DNA of 26,326 nucleotides from NCBI GenBank assembly GCA_035252155.1, contig DATFDL010000264.1:1-26326 (forward strand), in the 5' to 3' direction. The notes beneath the pieces were generated by a model. The model did no database searches and was not told the DNA's origin. It saw only the letters and a program-made list of their open reading frames with translations. The position numbers were made by a program, and so were the translations under genes. Below, one piece after another: positions 6,600-17,162 of the stretch. Source of the stretch: JAICLL01 sp035252155. Its GTDB lineage: Bacteria > Planctomycetota > Planctomycetia > Pirellulales > JAICIG01. Each line of letters opens with the position of its first letter. The first letter of the stretch is position 1.

Positions 6600-7493
6600 T
6601 TATGCCGCATTGGTTTCATCGTCAGAGCTAATCGCAGCTTTCAGAAACTCCTGCAACGTGTCTTTGTGTGGATCGAACTCTTCGGGTTTGAAGGAGACCA
6701 GCACGGCCTTATTGCCTCGCCGAATGGATGCAAGTTGTCCAAGCTCGTCGAAGCGTTTGACCCAAGCTTCAGGGTTTGCCACATACGCGCCCACTCGCAG
6801 TAGTGTTTTGCCCGGCTTGAGCCAGATGGGCATCTCGGCGCCGCCTTCGGTGGTTACTCCGATGATGACCTTTCGATAGAGCAAGCCAATGGGTGACGTG
6901 GTCAGCTCCTGCGTCAGGGCCGCGACGGCATCGCAACGCGCAAGCACCTCTTGGCCCGTCTGTTTTTCCCAGTAGGCACGGTCCGTTGGTCCGCCCTTTG
7001 TTTCAGGAACGAACGTGTCATCGTCGCGAAGTGCTGTCTGGTCGAGCACACGCACAAAGTGCAGGCAGACTTTATCGTCCACTCGAAGCGCGACTAGTTG
7101 GATGGCGATCAGCGGAATGCTGCCAGCAAGCAGGGCCATGACGTTGAGAAATCTTGAAGTGATGTCTTCGGCAATCAGCACGGCGACGTGGTCGTATGCC
7201 GGGTAACGCCGCCGCTCGATGTCCCAATACTCGATCGACCGAATGATGTGGCTCGGGTCAGTCGCGCCGAGCATCAACTCGACCTCATATCGCCGGTTGA
7301 GTTGTTCGTCGTGCAGCAATAGGTCAAGCCGGCCGGCCCTGGGTTGGACTTTCTCGACGGCGACAAGTTGAACATCGTCGCCCAGACCGAGCATTGCCGG
7401 ATCCTGTGCGATTCGCTCTTGGACCCATTTTTCGGCGAAATCGGGGTTGGCTTTCAGAGCAATTCGTTCGGACTTGGTAAACGTCAAGGACAT
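6600..7493 (-). CDS. PD-(D/E)XK-like protein of unknown function
   Basis: Starting at ATG 7493 this is a 297-residue protein. The 23 extra residues of the longer frame (to 7562) contain no convincing start. Residues 50-75 contain RLDLLL and then RYEVEL, the beta-hairpin pattern of PD-(D/E)XK nuclease-like folds, with D57 and E70 as candidate metal ligands. The expected lysine two residues after E70 is replaced by E72, so catalysis may use a displaced lysine or be lost. The next block, SHIIRSIEYWDIERRRYP, is strongly patterned. The C-terminal half (IWLKPGKTLLRVGAYV, then EAWVKRFDELG) looks like a separate domain. It converges with the zinc ribbon gene 18 bases away. A role in nucleic acid or defence functions is possible but unproven. 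Confidence 0.7.
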   Translation of the reverse strand: MSLTFTKSERIALKANPDFAEKWVQERIAQDPAMLGLGDDVQLVAVEKVQPRAGRLDLLLHDEQLNRRYEVELMLGATDPSHIIRSIEYWDIERRRYPAYDHVAVLIAEDITSRFLNVMALLAGSIPLIAIQLVALRVDDKVCLHFVRVLDQTALRDDDTFVPETKGGPTDRAYWEKQTGQEVLARCDAVAALTQELTTSPIGLLYRKVIIGVTTEGGAEMPIWLKPGKTLLRVGAYVANPEAWVKRFDELGQLASIRRGNKAVLVSFKPEEFDPHKDTLQEFLKAAISSDDETNAA

Positions 7494-8035
7494 CAGTGAA
7501 ACCTTCAGAGAACACGATCGTTGGCGCATGCCAGGGTAGCAGACAGCATGACCCGTTCGCAAATCGCGTAAGGTCTCTCAAGGGGCGCCTCTTGGGAGGC
7601 ATGCCAGACGAATGAATGCTGCAGCACAATACTTGCCAAGGTTTAGTCGGCGTGGAAGCTTGATTCGCACACCACATTGAGTCATTTATTTGCCCGGCAT
7701 GCCTGAAAAAACGCACGGTTGCACTACCATCCCAAGGAAATCAGCACGCATAGAATGTCGCGTGCCAGCCTGGGTATGGTAGACCGCGCTCGGTTCGCAG
7801 CTTGACTGCGATCCAGCCTCGCGGCGCCCGGCACGGAACGGCACGGAGTCCGTTCCCTACAGAGGTACAGGGTGGCTGCCATCCGCGCCGCAGACTCACC
7901 GCAACCGTTACGCCGCGCGCGGGCATGGCCGGCTTCGGCCCGCTTTGTCGCGCCGATGGTTGCCATCGTCCGCCCCGCTTGCCTAAGATGGGCCATCTAC
8001 GCTCAACCACCGTCCCGATTTTCGAGGCGCCGCTT
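7494..8035. other. Intergenic between divergent genes, with one repeat arm
   Basis: This 542-bp region lies between the nuclease-like gene (minus) and the surface protein gene (plus). It contains a small hairpin (GCCTC-TTGG-GAGGC near 7588-7601) and one copy of the 30-nt repeat arm at 7834-7863. Open frames extend through it in both directions, but they cover the repeat arm and lack ribosome binding sites, so I regard the region as non-coding. No clear promoter pair was found. Confidence 0.45.
7834..7863 (-). repeat. Solitary arm of the 93-bp inverted-repeat element
   Basis: The 30 bases are identical to the right arm of the element at 25743-25835 (beginning CGGAACGGCACGGAGTCCGT). No matching second arm is found within 100 bases on either side. 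It is either a remnant of an element or a member of a subfamily with a different interior. Confidence 0.75.
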
Positions 8036-10240
8036 ATGCCCTGGTTCTCTTGGAGAAAGAAAAAACGGAACCACTCGTCGTCACACCGCCGCTCGGCCTT
8101 GTCGCGTTCCACGGTGGATCGCTGCCTGGAACCGCTCGAAAGTCGCCTGGTGCTTTCGGCCCTGACTTGGACCGGAACGACCGACGGCAACTGGGGCACC
8201 AGCACCAACTGGAATCCCAACGCTGTGCCCGCCAACGGCGATAGCCTGACCTTTCCGGCCGGCGCCGCGAACCTGGCCAATACCGACAACCTCGCAGGCC
8301 TGAGCGTCAATTCGCTGGCGTTTACCGGCACGTCGGGCGGCTATACGCTGGGCGGTGTGGACACGCTGACGGTCACGTCGGGCGTCAACGCCAACAACAC
8401 CGCCGGCACGAACACGATCTCGCTGCCCTTGGCGCTGGGCGCCAACCAAACGTTTGCCGTCGCTAGTGGAGCGCGGCTCAATGTGAGCGGCGTTGTCAGC
8501 GGCAGCGGCGCGCTGGCCAACAGCGGCGCCGGCACGCTCGATCTCTCGAACACCGACACCTATTCCGGCGGCACCACCGTGGCCAGCGGCACGGTGCTGG
8601 TCGATGGCACAATCGGCAGCACCATTCTCAGCGGAGGCACGCTGGGCGGCGTGGGTACGGTCGGCACCGTGACCGCCACGGGCGGAACCATCGATCCCGG
8701 CGACGCCGCCGGATCGATCGGCACGCTCAATAGCGGCAGCGTCACCCTGAACTCGGCCACCGCCGTACACGTCGACGTCAACGGCGGCACGAGCACCAGC
8801 GACCGCCTGAACGTGACCGGCACCGTGAACCTGGGCGGCGCCAACCTGACCGTGGGCCTCACAGGCACGCCCACCTTGGGCACCGCGCTGACGATCATCC
8901 AGTCATCGAGCACGCTGTCGGGCACGTTCGCTCAAGGGGCGAGCATCATCGTCAACGGCCAGAAGTTTTCGATCACCTACAACGCCAACAGCGTCGTGCT
9001 GACAGCCGTGAAGGCCGATACCACCAGCGCCGTGACCTCGTCGGCCAACCCCGCGGCGTTCGGGCAATCGGTTACGCTCACCGCCACCGTGACGGGCGAA
9101 GCCGGCGCCAACGGCACGCCCGGCGGCACCGTCAATTTCTTCGACGGCGGCACGCAGATCGGCACGGGCACGCTCGCGACGGTCAACGGCCACCAGCAGG
9201 CCACCTTCACCACATCGTCGCTCGGGATCGGCTCGCACTCGATCACCGCTGTCTATGGCGGTGACGCCAACTTCAACGGCGGCACCTCGCCCATCCTCAC
9301 CCAATCCATCGGCCAGGCGCTGTCGACGGTCACACTGAGCGCCCCGGTCAACGCCGTCAATTTCGGCCAATCGATCACGTTCACCGCCACGGTAGCCTCG
9401 GCGGTGTCGGGGGCCGGCACGCCCGGCGGCACCGTCAATTTCTTCGACGACGGCGCGCAGATCGGCTCGGCCACGCTGGCCACGGTCAACGGCCAGCAGC
9501 AGGCGTCGTTCACCACGTCGTCGCTGGCGATCGGCAATCGATCGATCACCGCGGTCTACACGGGCGACGCCAACTTCGCCTCGGCCACGTCGCCGGCGCT
9601 GTCCGAGCTAGTGGGCAACACGGTCGAGCGTTTTGTCAACCAGGTTTACCACGACCTGCTGAAGCGCGACGCCGATCCGCAGTCGCTCTTGCTCTGGGCG
9701 AACCAGCTTTATCACGGCATGTCGCACGCGGCGTTCGTCGAGGCGATCGTGGCCAGCCCCGAGTTCCACGTGCAAGAAGTGCAGACGATGTTCCAACGTT
9801 ATCTGGGACGCTCGGCCGAGCCGGCGGCAGCCACCGCCTTTTCGGTGTTCTTGATGCGCGGCGGCACGGTCGAGGAGGTGACGGCCCAGATCCTTGGTTC
9901 GCCCGAGTATTTTCAGAATCACGGCGGCACCAGCAACGGTTTTGCCGACGGCCTGTATCACGACCTGCTCGGCCGGCCGGTCGACGCCGTGGCCGTGGCG
10001 GCCATCGACAACGAGCTGGCGGCGGGCGCCAGCCGCACCACGGTGGCCGAGCAGGTGCTGGTCAGCCAGGATTATCGCCAGGAAGTAGTGCAACTTTACT
10101 TCCAGCAATACCTCGGCCGCTCGGCCGACGCCACCGCGTTAACGGCCGGCGCCGCCACGTTGAACGCCGGCATTTCCGACCAGCAGCTTGCCGCCGACAT
10201 TGTCTCGTCAGACGAATACTTCAACCGCCTCGGCCCCTAA
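8036..10240 (+). CDS. Cell-surface protein with beta-strand repeats, Ig-like domains and DUF4214
   Basis: The ATG at 8036 gives 734 residues. The N-terminus is very basic (FSWRKKKRNHSSSHRR), followed by LEPLESRLVLSA at about 31-42, which resembles the planctomycete LEPR-XLL motif of large exported proteins. Residues 43-320 are Gly/Thr/Ser-rich beta-strand repeats of the autotransporter-associated type (YSGGTTVASGTVLVDG). Two Ig-like domains of the Big_3_5 type follow at about 327-425 and 430-527, each containing GTPGGTVNFFD. The C-terminal 200 residues hold DUF4214-type helical repeats (VNQVYHDLLKRDAD, MFQRYLGRSAE, LYHDLLGRPVD, YFQQYLGRSAD). DUF4214 occurs in surface and matrix proteins. It probably serves adhesion or the extracellular matrix. 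The frame extends upstream to 7802, but that part covers a repeat arm and is unlikely to be translated. Confidence 0.85.
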   Translation: MPWFSWRKKKRNHSSSHRRSALSRSTVDRCLEPLESRLVLSALTWTGTTDGNWGTSTNWNPNAVPANGDSLTFPAGAANLANTDNLAGLSVNSLAFTGTSGGYTLGGVDTLTVTSGVNANNTAGTNTISLPLALGANQTFAVASGARLNVSGVVSGSGALANSGAGTLDLSNTDTYSGGTTVASGTVLVDGTIGSTILSGGTLGGVGTVGTVTATGGTIDPGDAAGSIGTLNSGSVTLNSATAVHVDVNGGTSTSDRLNVTGTVNLGGANLTVGLTGTPTLGTALTIIQSSSTLSGTFAQGASIIVNGQKFSITYNANSVVLTAVKADTTSAVTSSANPAAFGQSVTLTATVTGEAGANGTPGGTVNFFDGGTQIGTGTLATVNGHQQATFTTSSLGIGSHSITAVYGGDANFNGGTSPILTQSIGQALSTVTLSAPVNAVNFGQSITFTATVASAVSGAGTPGGTVNFFDDGAQIGSATLATVNGQQQASFTTSSLAIGNRSITAVYTGDANFASATSPALSELVGNTVERFVNQVYHDLLKRDADPQSLLLWANQLYHGMSHAAFVEAIVASPEFHVQEVQTMFQRYLGRSAEPAAATAFSVFLMRGGTVEEVTAQILGSPEYFQNHGGTSNGFADGLYHDLLGRPVDAVAVAAIDNELAAGASRTTVAEQVLVSQDYRQEVVQLYFQQYLGRSADATALTAGAATLNAGISDQQLAADIVSSDEYFNRLGP

Positions 10241-10245
10241 ACGTA

Positions 10246-10265
10246 GAACGGAATTCATTCCGTTC
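10246..10265. terminator. Bidirectional hairpin between convergent genes
   Basis: GAACGGAAT (10246-10254) and ATTCCGTTC (10257-10265) form a perfect 9-bp inverted repeat around TC. In RNA it would fold as 8 bp with a 4-base loop. It fills the 23-bp gap between the surface protein gene and the convergent TadE-like gene and overlaps the stop codon of the latter. There is no T tract on either strand, so termination activity is inferred from position. Confidence 0.45.
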
Positions 10266-10689
10266 ACGGCCCCGGCACCGACACCGATTGCACTTCGCGA
10301 TTGAGCGTGATCGTCGCCGAGATCACGCTGCTGGCGTTGAAAAATCTCAGGAACCAGCCGTTGCTGGCCGGAGTGGTCGAGACCGTGACGCTGACCGTGG
10401 GACTGGTGTAGGTCAGCGGATTCGGCGCCACGCTGATCGTCGGGTTTTGGATGGCCGCGCAATTGGTAATGGCGGTCGCCGCGGTGCTTACGTCCGACGT
10501 GGAAGCATCGAGGGCAATGCCGGCCCGCGCGCCCTCAAAGGCGGCCTCGCGCACCGTTTGGTGAAGTTGCAAATTACGCGAAAATTCCAAGATGGCGAAG
10601 ACGAACGTAATCAGCACGGGCAGGCAAATGGCCAGCTCGACCGTTGCCGCACCGCGCCGCTCCCGCGCGGCATGCCGCCTGCGATACAT
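10264..10689 (-). CDS. TadE-like pilus assembly protein
   Basis: This 141-residue protein has the TadE-like N-terminus: a basic stretch, then RRGAATVELAICLPVLITFV at residues 11-30 leading into a single membrane helix and FSRNLQLHQTVREAAFEGAR. TadE proteins are pseudopilin-like components of Tad/Flp pilus systems, with the glutamate of the TVE motif as the conserved residue. The remainder is a small beta-rich exported domain. The start is supported by AGGAG just upstream, overlapping the stop codon of the preceding gene (TAGGAG), 9 bases away. It is the last gene of a four-gene minus-strand operon. No Tad ATPase, secretin or Flp pilin is in view, so a full pilus role is not shown. Confidence 0.85.
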   Translation of the reverse strand: MYRRRHAARERRGAATVELAICLPVLITFVFAILEFSRNLQLHQTVREAAFEGARAGIALDASTSDVSTAATAITNCAAIQNPTISVAPNPLTYTSPTVSVTVSTTPASNGWFLRFFNASSVISATITLNREVQSVSVPGP

Positions 10690-10698
10690 GCGTGGCTC

Positions 10699-11865
10699 CT
10701 ATTTGAGCAGCACCGCCGGCAGGCAGTCGGCGATGGTTTGAAAGGCCTTTTGCAACTGCGCCGCGGTGGGCGCGTTGAAGAACATGCCGTTGCCGTTCGA
10801 CGCCGCCTGCATCATTTGCGCCTGCACCGAACCCGAGGCCGCCTCGCCGCCGAAGGTGATCACGTGCGTGACTATCTGCGAGCTCGTGCGGTCGGCCAAC
10901 GTCAAGCTGGCGATATCGGTGTTGCCCGAGGTGGCCACTCCGTCAGTCAGCAGAATGATGGTCCGGTCGGCGTTGGTGCTCGACCGTGGCCCCGTCAACT
11001 CGGCCTGGGCCAAGGCACGCCCGGCTTCGATATTGGTGTTGCCCAAGAGCGGCTGTTGCCCCCACGCGGCCATGGCGGTGCTGATCTGGCTGTAGTTCGA
11101 CGTCAAGGGCACGTCGAGCGAGGCCTCCGTCGAAAAGTAAGCGCCAAAGGAGTAGGTCTCGGCATAAGTGACCAGGGCGACGTTCACGTCGAGCTTCCGC
11201 GCTTGCAGCGTGCTGATGAAGTCGTTCACAGCCACCGTCAGGGCTTGCCAGCGGCTGCCCGTCGAGCTGGGCGGCGAGAAATAAACCTGCAATGGGTTTT
11301 TGCCGGCGCTCACGTCGGGCGGATAGCTGAATTCGTTATTGCTCAGATCAAAGGCCATCGACGCCGAGCGGTCGAGCACCAGGCAAATGTCGTGGCTGGG
11401 GCGGGTGGCCAGCGACGCTTCGGAAAGGCTGAAGGAGCTGGTTGTCAAGAAGGTCTGCAAAAACAAGGGCGGATTGACGCTGGCCGAGATCTGCACGGCG
11501 TTCATCGGCGAGCCGCCGGCGGTGAATGCGTAAGTCCCGCCTGTACCTGGCTTGGCGTTGCCGAACACGATGTTGCTGGTCGAGAGATTGAGCGGTTTGC
11601 CCGCCACCAGGTTGTTGTTCGAAACGGTCCGTGCGAAGGCCGTGGCCGAGCTTTGGCTCTGCGTCGCGCCATAGTTGACCAGCGCCGCCTTCGATGCGGA
11701 GTCGCAGGCGACCCGAAGCTGCTGACGCACGAACTGCATGTACGCGACGTTGATGGTGAACGCCGCCAGGATTAGCAGCATGCCGATCGTGGCGGCGACG
11801 AGCACCGAGATGGCCCCGCGCCGCGGATGTCGACGCCGGCGGTGTTTGCTGTGGCGCGTGGGCAT
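10699..11865 (-). CDS. TadG-like protein with von Willebrand A domain
   Basis: This 388-residue protein begins with a basic N-terminus and the Tad-type helix RRGAISVLVAATIGMLLILA (about residues 15-34), followed by QQLRVACDSASKAAL, which matches the putative Flp/TadG N-terminal family. A von Willebrand A domain follows: DICLVLDRSASMAFD at about 158-172 contains the DxSxS metal-binding motif, and TIILLTDGVATSGNTDIASL provides the second MIDAS element. TadG-like proteins are anchored in the envelope and are thought to tether or assemble Tad pili; the vWA domain would mediate metal-dependent protein binding. It lies between two TadE-like genes with gaps of 7 and 9 bases, indicating cotranscription. 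Confidence 0.87.
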   Translation of the reverse strand: MPTRHSKHRRRRHPRRGAISVLVAATIGMLLILAAFTINVAYMQFVRQQLRVACDSASKAALVNYGATQSQSSATAFARTVSNNNLVAGKPLNLSTSNIVFGNAKPGTGGTYAFTAGGSPMNAVQISASVNPPLFLQTFLTTSSFSLSEASLATRPSHDICLVLDRSASMAFDLSNNEFSYPPDVSAGKNPLQVYFSPPSSTGSRWQALTVAVNDFISTLQARKLDVNVALVTYAETYSFGAYFSTEASLDVPLTSNYSQISTAMAAWGQQPLLGNTNIEAGRALAQAELTGPRSSTNADRTIILLTDGVATSGNTDIASLTLADRTSSQIVTHVITFGGEAASGSVQAQMMQAASNGNGMFFNAPTAAQLQKAFQTIADCLPAVLLK

Positions 11866-11872
11866 AGTCGGG

Positions 11873-12334
11873 CTATTCGACGATTAACGTGGCCTGTGAG
11901 GGAATGTTGATCGAGCCTGGCACGAGGAACGACGTGGTCGAATTCTGCTTCCAGGGTGCGCTGATCGCCACCGTGACGATGGTTTGCGGCGGGGCGGCCG
12001 TGAGATCGCTTGGCGTCAGGGTGACGGTGGCGCCGTTGATGCCCAACTGCGTCAGCAGCGATTTACAGTAGGCTTGCACCTGCGCGCTGCTGGCGGCGGT
12101 GGCGCTCGACGTGGTGGGACGAGTCGCCAACCGCGCCGATTCGTAAGCCGCGGCCTGCAGGCGCGCTTGCACCGAAACCAGGTTGGTGATTTCGATCAGC
12201 GCCAGGCCCGTGGTGAGCAACACCGGCAGGCAGAGCGCCAACTCCACCGTGGCCGCTCCGCGGCGGTGCGGTTGCCGGCGGCCGCGGCGCGCGGTCGGCC
12301 GGTCGATCGCTTCACAAGCACCTGGCTCTGGCAT
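11873..12334 (-). CDS. TadE-like protein
   Basis: This 153-residue protein has a basic leader of about 25 residues and then RRGAATVELALCLPVLLTTG (about 24-43), nearly the same membrane segment as the second TadE-like protein of this operon. The Arg-rich leader and the glutamate of TVELA are as in other TadE proteins. The C-terminal part is a small beta-rich extracytoplasmic domain ending VPGSINIPSQATLIVE. It precedes the vWA protein with a 7-base gap. The two TadE copies share the helix but differ outside it, so they are probably distinct subunits and not a recent duplication. Confidence 0.85.
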   Translation of the reverse strand: MPEPGACEAIDRPTARRGRRQPHRRGAATVELALCLPVLLTTGLALIEITNLVSVQARLQAAAYESARLATRPTTSSATAASSAQVQAYCKSLLTQLGINGATVTLTPSDLTAAPPQTIVTVAISAPWKQNSTTSFLVPGSINIPSQATLIVE

Positions 12335-12371
12335 GGAGGGCTTCTCCGGGAACTCGCTGCGGCGCTCCCAC

Positions 12372-13154
12372 TCATTGTGGCAGCGGCGTGGGAAGCCGCA
12401 GCAGCGCGGCGTTTTGCGGTCCGATGTCGACCACGAACATCAGATCGTTGCAGTCCTTGTCGCCGCCGCCAAGCATGTCTTCAAAGCCGATGATGATGTA
12501 TTGGCTTTCGCTGGGAAAGAAAGCGATCAGGTGCTGGAAGTTATCGGGATTATTGCTGTTGCCGTTGTAGTAGACGTCGGCGGGGTTGCCGTTGCCGTCC
12601 ATCTCGGCCATCAAGAAAAAGGCCAATTGCTGACCGGCCTTGACTGTCGGCAGTTGCACAAAATCGCCGGCCAACAGCGGTTCGCTCTTCGATCGCGCGC
12701 CCGAGCCGCTGGAGCACACCGGGCTGATGCTCGAATGCCCCAACGGAAACACGGTGTAGCTGGCGCCCGTCGTCGGTTTATCCGTGGGGGCGCTCACGGT
12801 GGCGATGGTCACGCCCAAGGCGTTGTTGTAGCAAGCGCCCTCATAGATGTAATAAACCCGCGGCGCGTAATCGAACATGAAGTACAGCCGCTTCGGGTCC
12901 AACTGGTTCAAGTTTTCTCCGGTAAAGGCGACGCCTTCGGGCAGATTGGTGGTAATGGTGGTCAGGAAGCTTTGCTTGTACGTGTCAAACGTCTGCGAGG
13001 CCGCGTCGCTGCCGTCGAGGTAGGTTGGGCCAACCAAAGGCAAGCCCAGGGGACGGTCCGTCGGCTGAAACGGAGAGATTGTCTGGGCCGAGGCCGACAG
13101 GCCCAGGCCGTTCAGGCACAGCACGGCCGCGAAAACTTTGATCTGCCAATGCAT
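12372..13154 (-). CDS. Exported DUF4114-domain protein
   Basis: The ATG at 13154 starts a 260-residue protein with a signal peptide, MHWQIKVFAAVLCLNGLGLS, probably cleaved after ASA at about residue 23. The C-terminal region carries the DUF4114 signature: IIIGFEDMLGGGDKDCNDLM, the acidic FEDxxxGGDxDxNDL pattern that is likely to bind calcium. DUF4114 proteins are secreted or surface-exposed in many bacteria. It is the first gene of the four-gene Tad-like operon, 37 bases before the first TadE-like gene. The frame stays open to 13433, but that extension runs through a 93-bp repeat element, so the signal peptide start is preferred. Confidence 0.8.
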   Translation of the reverse strand: MHWQIKVFAAVLCLNGLGLSASAQTISPFQPTDRPLGLPLVGPTYLDGSDAASQTFDTYKQSFLTTITTNLPEGVAFTGENLNQLDPKRLYFMFDYAPRVYYIYEGACYNNALGVTIATVSAPTDKPTTGASYTVFPLGHSSISPVCSSGSGARSKSEPLLAGDFVQLPTVKAGQQLAFFLMAEMDGNGNPADVYYNGNSNNPDNFQHLIAFFPSESQYIIIGFEDMLGGGDKDCNDLMFVVDIGPQNAALLRLPTPLPQ

Positions 13155-13304
13155 GGTTTGGATCTCTGAGGAGGAAGTTGGTTCTGAGACAGGACTACGC
13201 CGCTGCACGATGACTGGCGTCCGGCCTGACCGGCGAGATAGTGCCGGCAGTCTGCGCAAACGTAGCTCACGTAGGGGATATGTCAAATTTTTCGGGTGCC
13301 TAAT

Positions 13305-13325
13305 CGGTTTTGACGAACAAAACCG
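13305..13325. repeat. Perfect 8-bp hairpin upstream of uvrA
   Basis: CGGTTTTG (13305-13312) and CAAAACCG (13318-13325) pair perfectly around ACGAA. It lies in the divergent region between the DUF4114 operon and uvrA, just before the 93-bp element. It could be an operator, a transcript-processing hairpin or part of the repeat cluster. Confidence 0.45.
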
Positions 13326-13334
13326 GTGACAGCC

Positions 13335-13427
13335 TCTGTAGGGAACGGACTCCGTGCCGTCCCGCTGAGGGGCGGCGCGACGTCCACCCGCCCTTCGCGG
13401 AACGCCACGGAGGGCGTTCCCTAGAGA
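13335..13427 (+). repeat. 93-bp inverted-repeat element, copy A
   Basis: The left arm (13335-13364) begins TCTGTAGGGAACGGACTCCG and differs by one base from the left arm of the copy at 25743. The right arm (13398-13427) is a diverged complement with four differences from the perfect arm. The 33-base interior begins CTGAGGGGCGGCGCGACGTC, identical over 20 bases to the reverse complement of the interior of copy B. Same total length, opposite orientation. It sits upstream of uvrA and carries no gene of its own. Confidence 0.9.
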
Positions 13428-13495
13428 GACCACGTCGTCGGCTTAACTTGATGCGCGACTTGCTGCTCCAGCACCGATCGCGTTATCGTGCAGAA

Positions 13496-16180
<2,685 letters not shown>

Positions 16181-16192
16181 TGGGGGCGTCCG

Positions 16193-16912
16193 ATGGACAT
16201 TTCGGTTCTCATTAGTTGGAAAACCGTGCCTCGCCCGGTAGCGTGGGCCATCGGCCGATGCCCCTACTGCCAGGGATTCGAAGCAATACGCATTGAGGAC
16301 TCGGTGCTCGTTGTGTCTATCAACTTCCTGCCGATCCTGCGATCGCCGACGGGAAAGCAAACGGCAAGCTGCGATTTTTGCGAACGGCCGGTTAGTTTGC
16401 CGATTGCGATGAATCGCCTTGACATCGCTTCGTGGGAGCCGCGCGAGGGCATCGAAGGGCTGGCGACCAGGTTGGAAATGAATTGGCATGCCTTGCCGAC
16501 CGAGCGCAATCCCGAGACCAGGCTGCGATCGTTGCTCTCGGCGGTGACCGAGGCGTCTTCCATGGATCGGCTCGACATTAGCTTTGGGCTGACCACGGGC
16601 CTGTTGCTCGGCGGTGTCGCGGGCGGCCTGATCGGTTATTACATTGTGCCGCCGCGACTATGGGGCATGGACGATATAGGCCGCGTGTTCGCGGGCATCT
16701 TTGCGGGGTTGACAATCGGAGCGATTGTCGGTGCCTCGTTGCTGGCGATCATTCGCCGCAGATCAGTGCCGTTCCGCCGGCTGCGGAAAGTATGCCGCGA
16801 TTATCGACTCGATCCCGCGGTGTTGCTGGCGCTCGCCGGCGACTCGCCGCGTCGCATACGATCGGTCCTGCGGCGCATCCACGATTTTTGGCTTTTAGAG
16901 CCAACTGGTTGA
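16193..16912 (+). CDS. Zinc-ribbon membrane protein of unknown function
   Basis: This 239-residue protein has two CxxC pairs (CPYC, C23 and C26; CDFC, C60 and C63) forming a probable zinc ribbon in the N-terminal third. Two hydrophobic, glycine-rich segments at about 131-152 and 165-187 would span the membrane as a hairpin, with both termini on the cytoplasmic side. The C-terminal 50 residues are very basic (RRRSVPFRRLRKVCRDY, then PRRIRSVLRRIHDFW), which could contact nucleic acid or lipid. It starts 12 bases after uvrA and might be cotranscribed, though the repeat separates them. I do not recognise the family. Confidence 0.65.
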   Translation: MDISVLISWKTVPRPVAWAIGRCPYCQGFEAIRIEDSVLVVSINFLPILRSPTGKQTASCDFCERPVSLPIAMNRLDIASWEPREGIEGLATRLEMNWHALPTERNPETRLRSLLSAVTEASSMDRLDISFGLTTGLLLGGVAGGLIGYYIVPPRLWGMDDIGRVFAGIFAGLTIGAIVGASLLAIIRRRSVPFRRLRKVCRDYRLDPAVLLALAGDSPRRIRSVLRRIHDFWLLEPTG

Positions 16913-17089
16913 AATCGATTCGGGGCAATACGATGTGATGAGCCATAAATGGATTCGCTATTGGAACTACGTGCAGTCGATACTTTGCGAAAGGTCATCG
17001 GCCTGCCGCTCGCATTGGTAACTTACAATTCGTGTGGCATCGCTCCAGTAAGACTCGAGACTTGCCCGTCTTGATCGCAGTTATTATGC

Positions 17090-17108
17090 TAAAGACATTG
17101 TGTCTTTA
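17090..17108. promoter_or_regulatory. Perfect palindrome upstream of exported protein gene
   Basis: TAAAGACA (17090-17097) and TGTCTTTA (17101-17108) pair perfectly around TTG. It lies in a relatively AT-rich part of the 250-bp gap 16913-17162, 55 bases before the next gene and directly after TTATTATGC, which resembles a weak -10 region. An operator or a 5' hairpin is plausible; no binding protein can be named. Confidence 0.35.
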
Positions 17109-17162
17109 AGCGGGCGTCCAAGAAGCCGCTGGCCTCGCGCGGTGGCTATCGAAAGCAAGAGT

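Noticed and set aside
7802..8035. N-terminal extension of the surface protein
   Set aside because: The extension reads through the 30-nt repeat arm and gives an unlikely leader; ATG 8036 begins the expected basic and LEPR-like N-terminus.
10288..11775. A 495-codon plus-strand frame opposite the TadE/TadG genes
   Set aside because: It is Arg- and Gly-rich shadow sequence; the minus-strand genes have clear membrane segments, vWA motifs and ribosome binding sites.
13155..13433. N-terminal extension of the DUF4114 protein
   Set aside because: It would translate the 93-bp repeat element and bury the signal peptide that begins at 13154.
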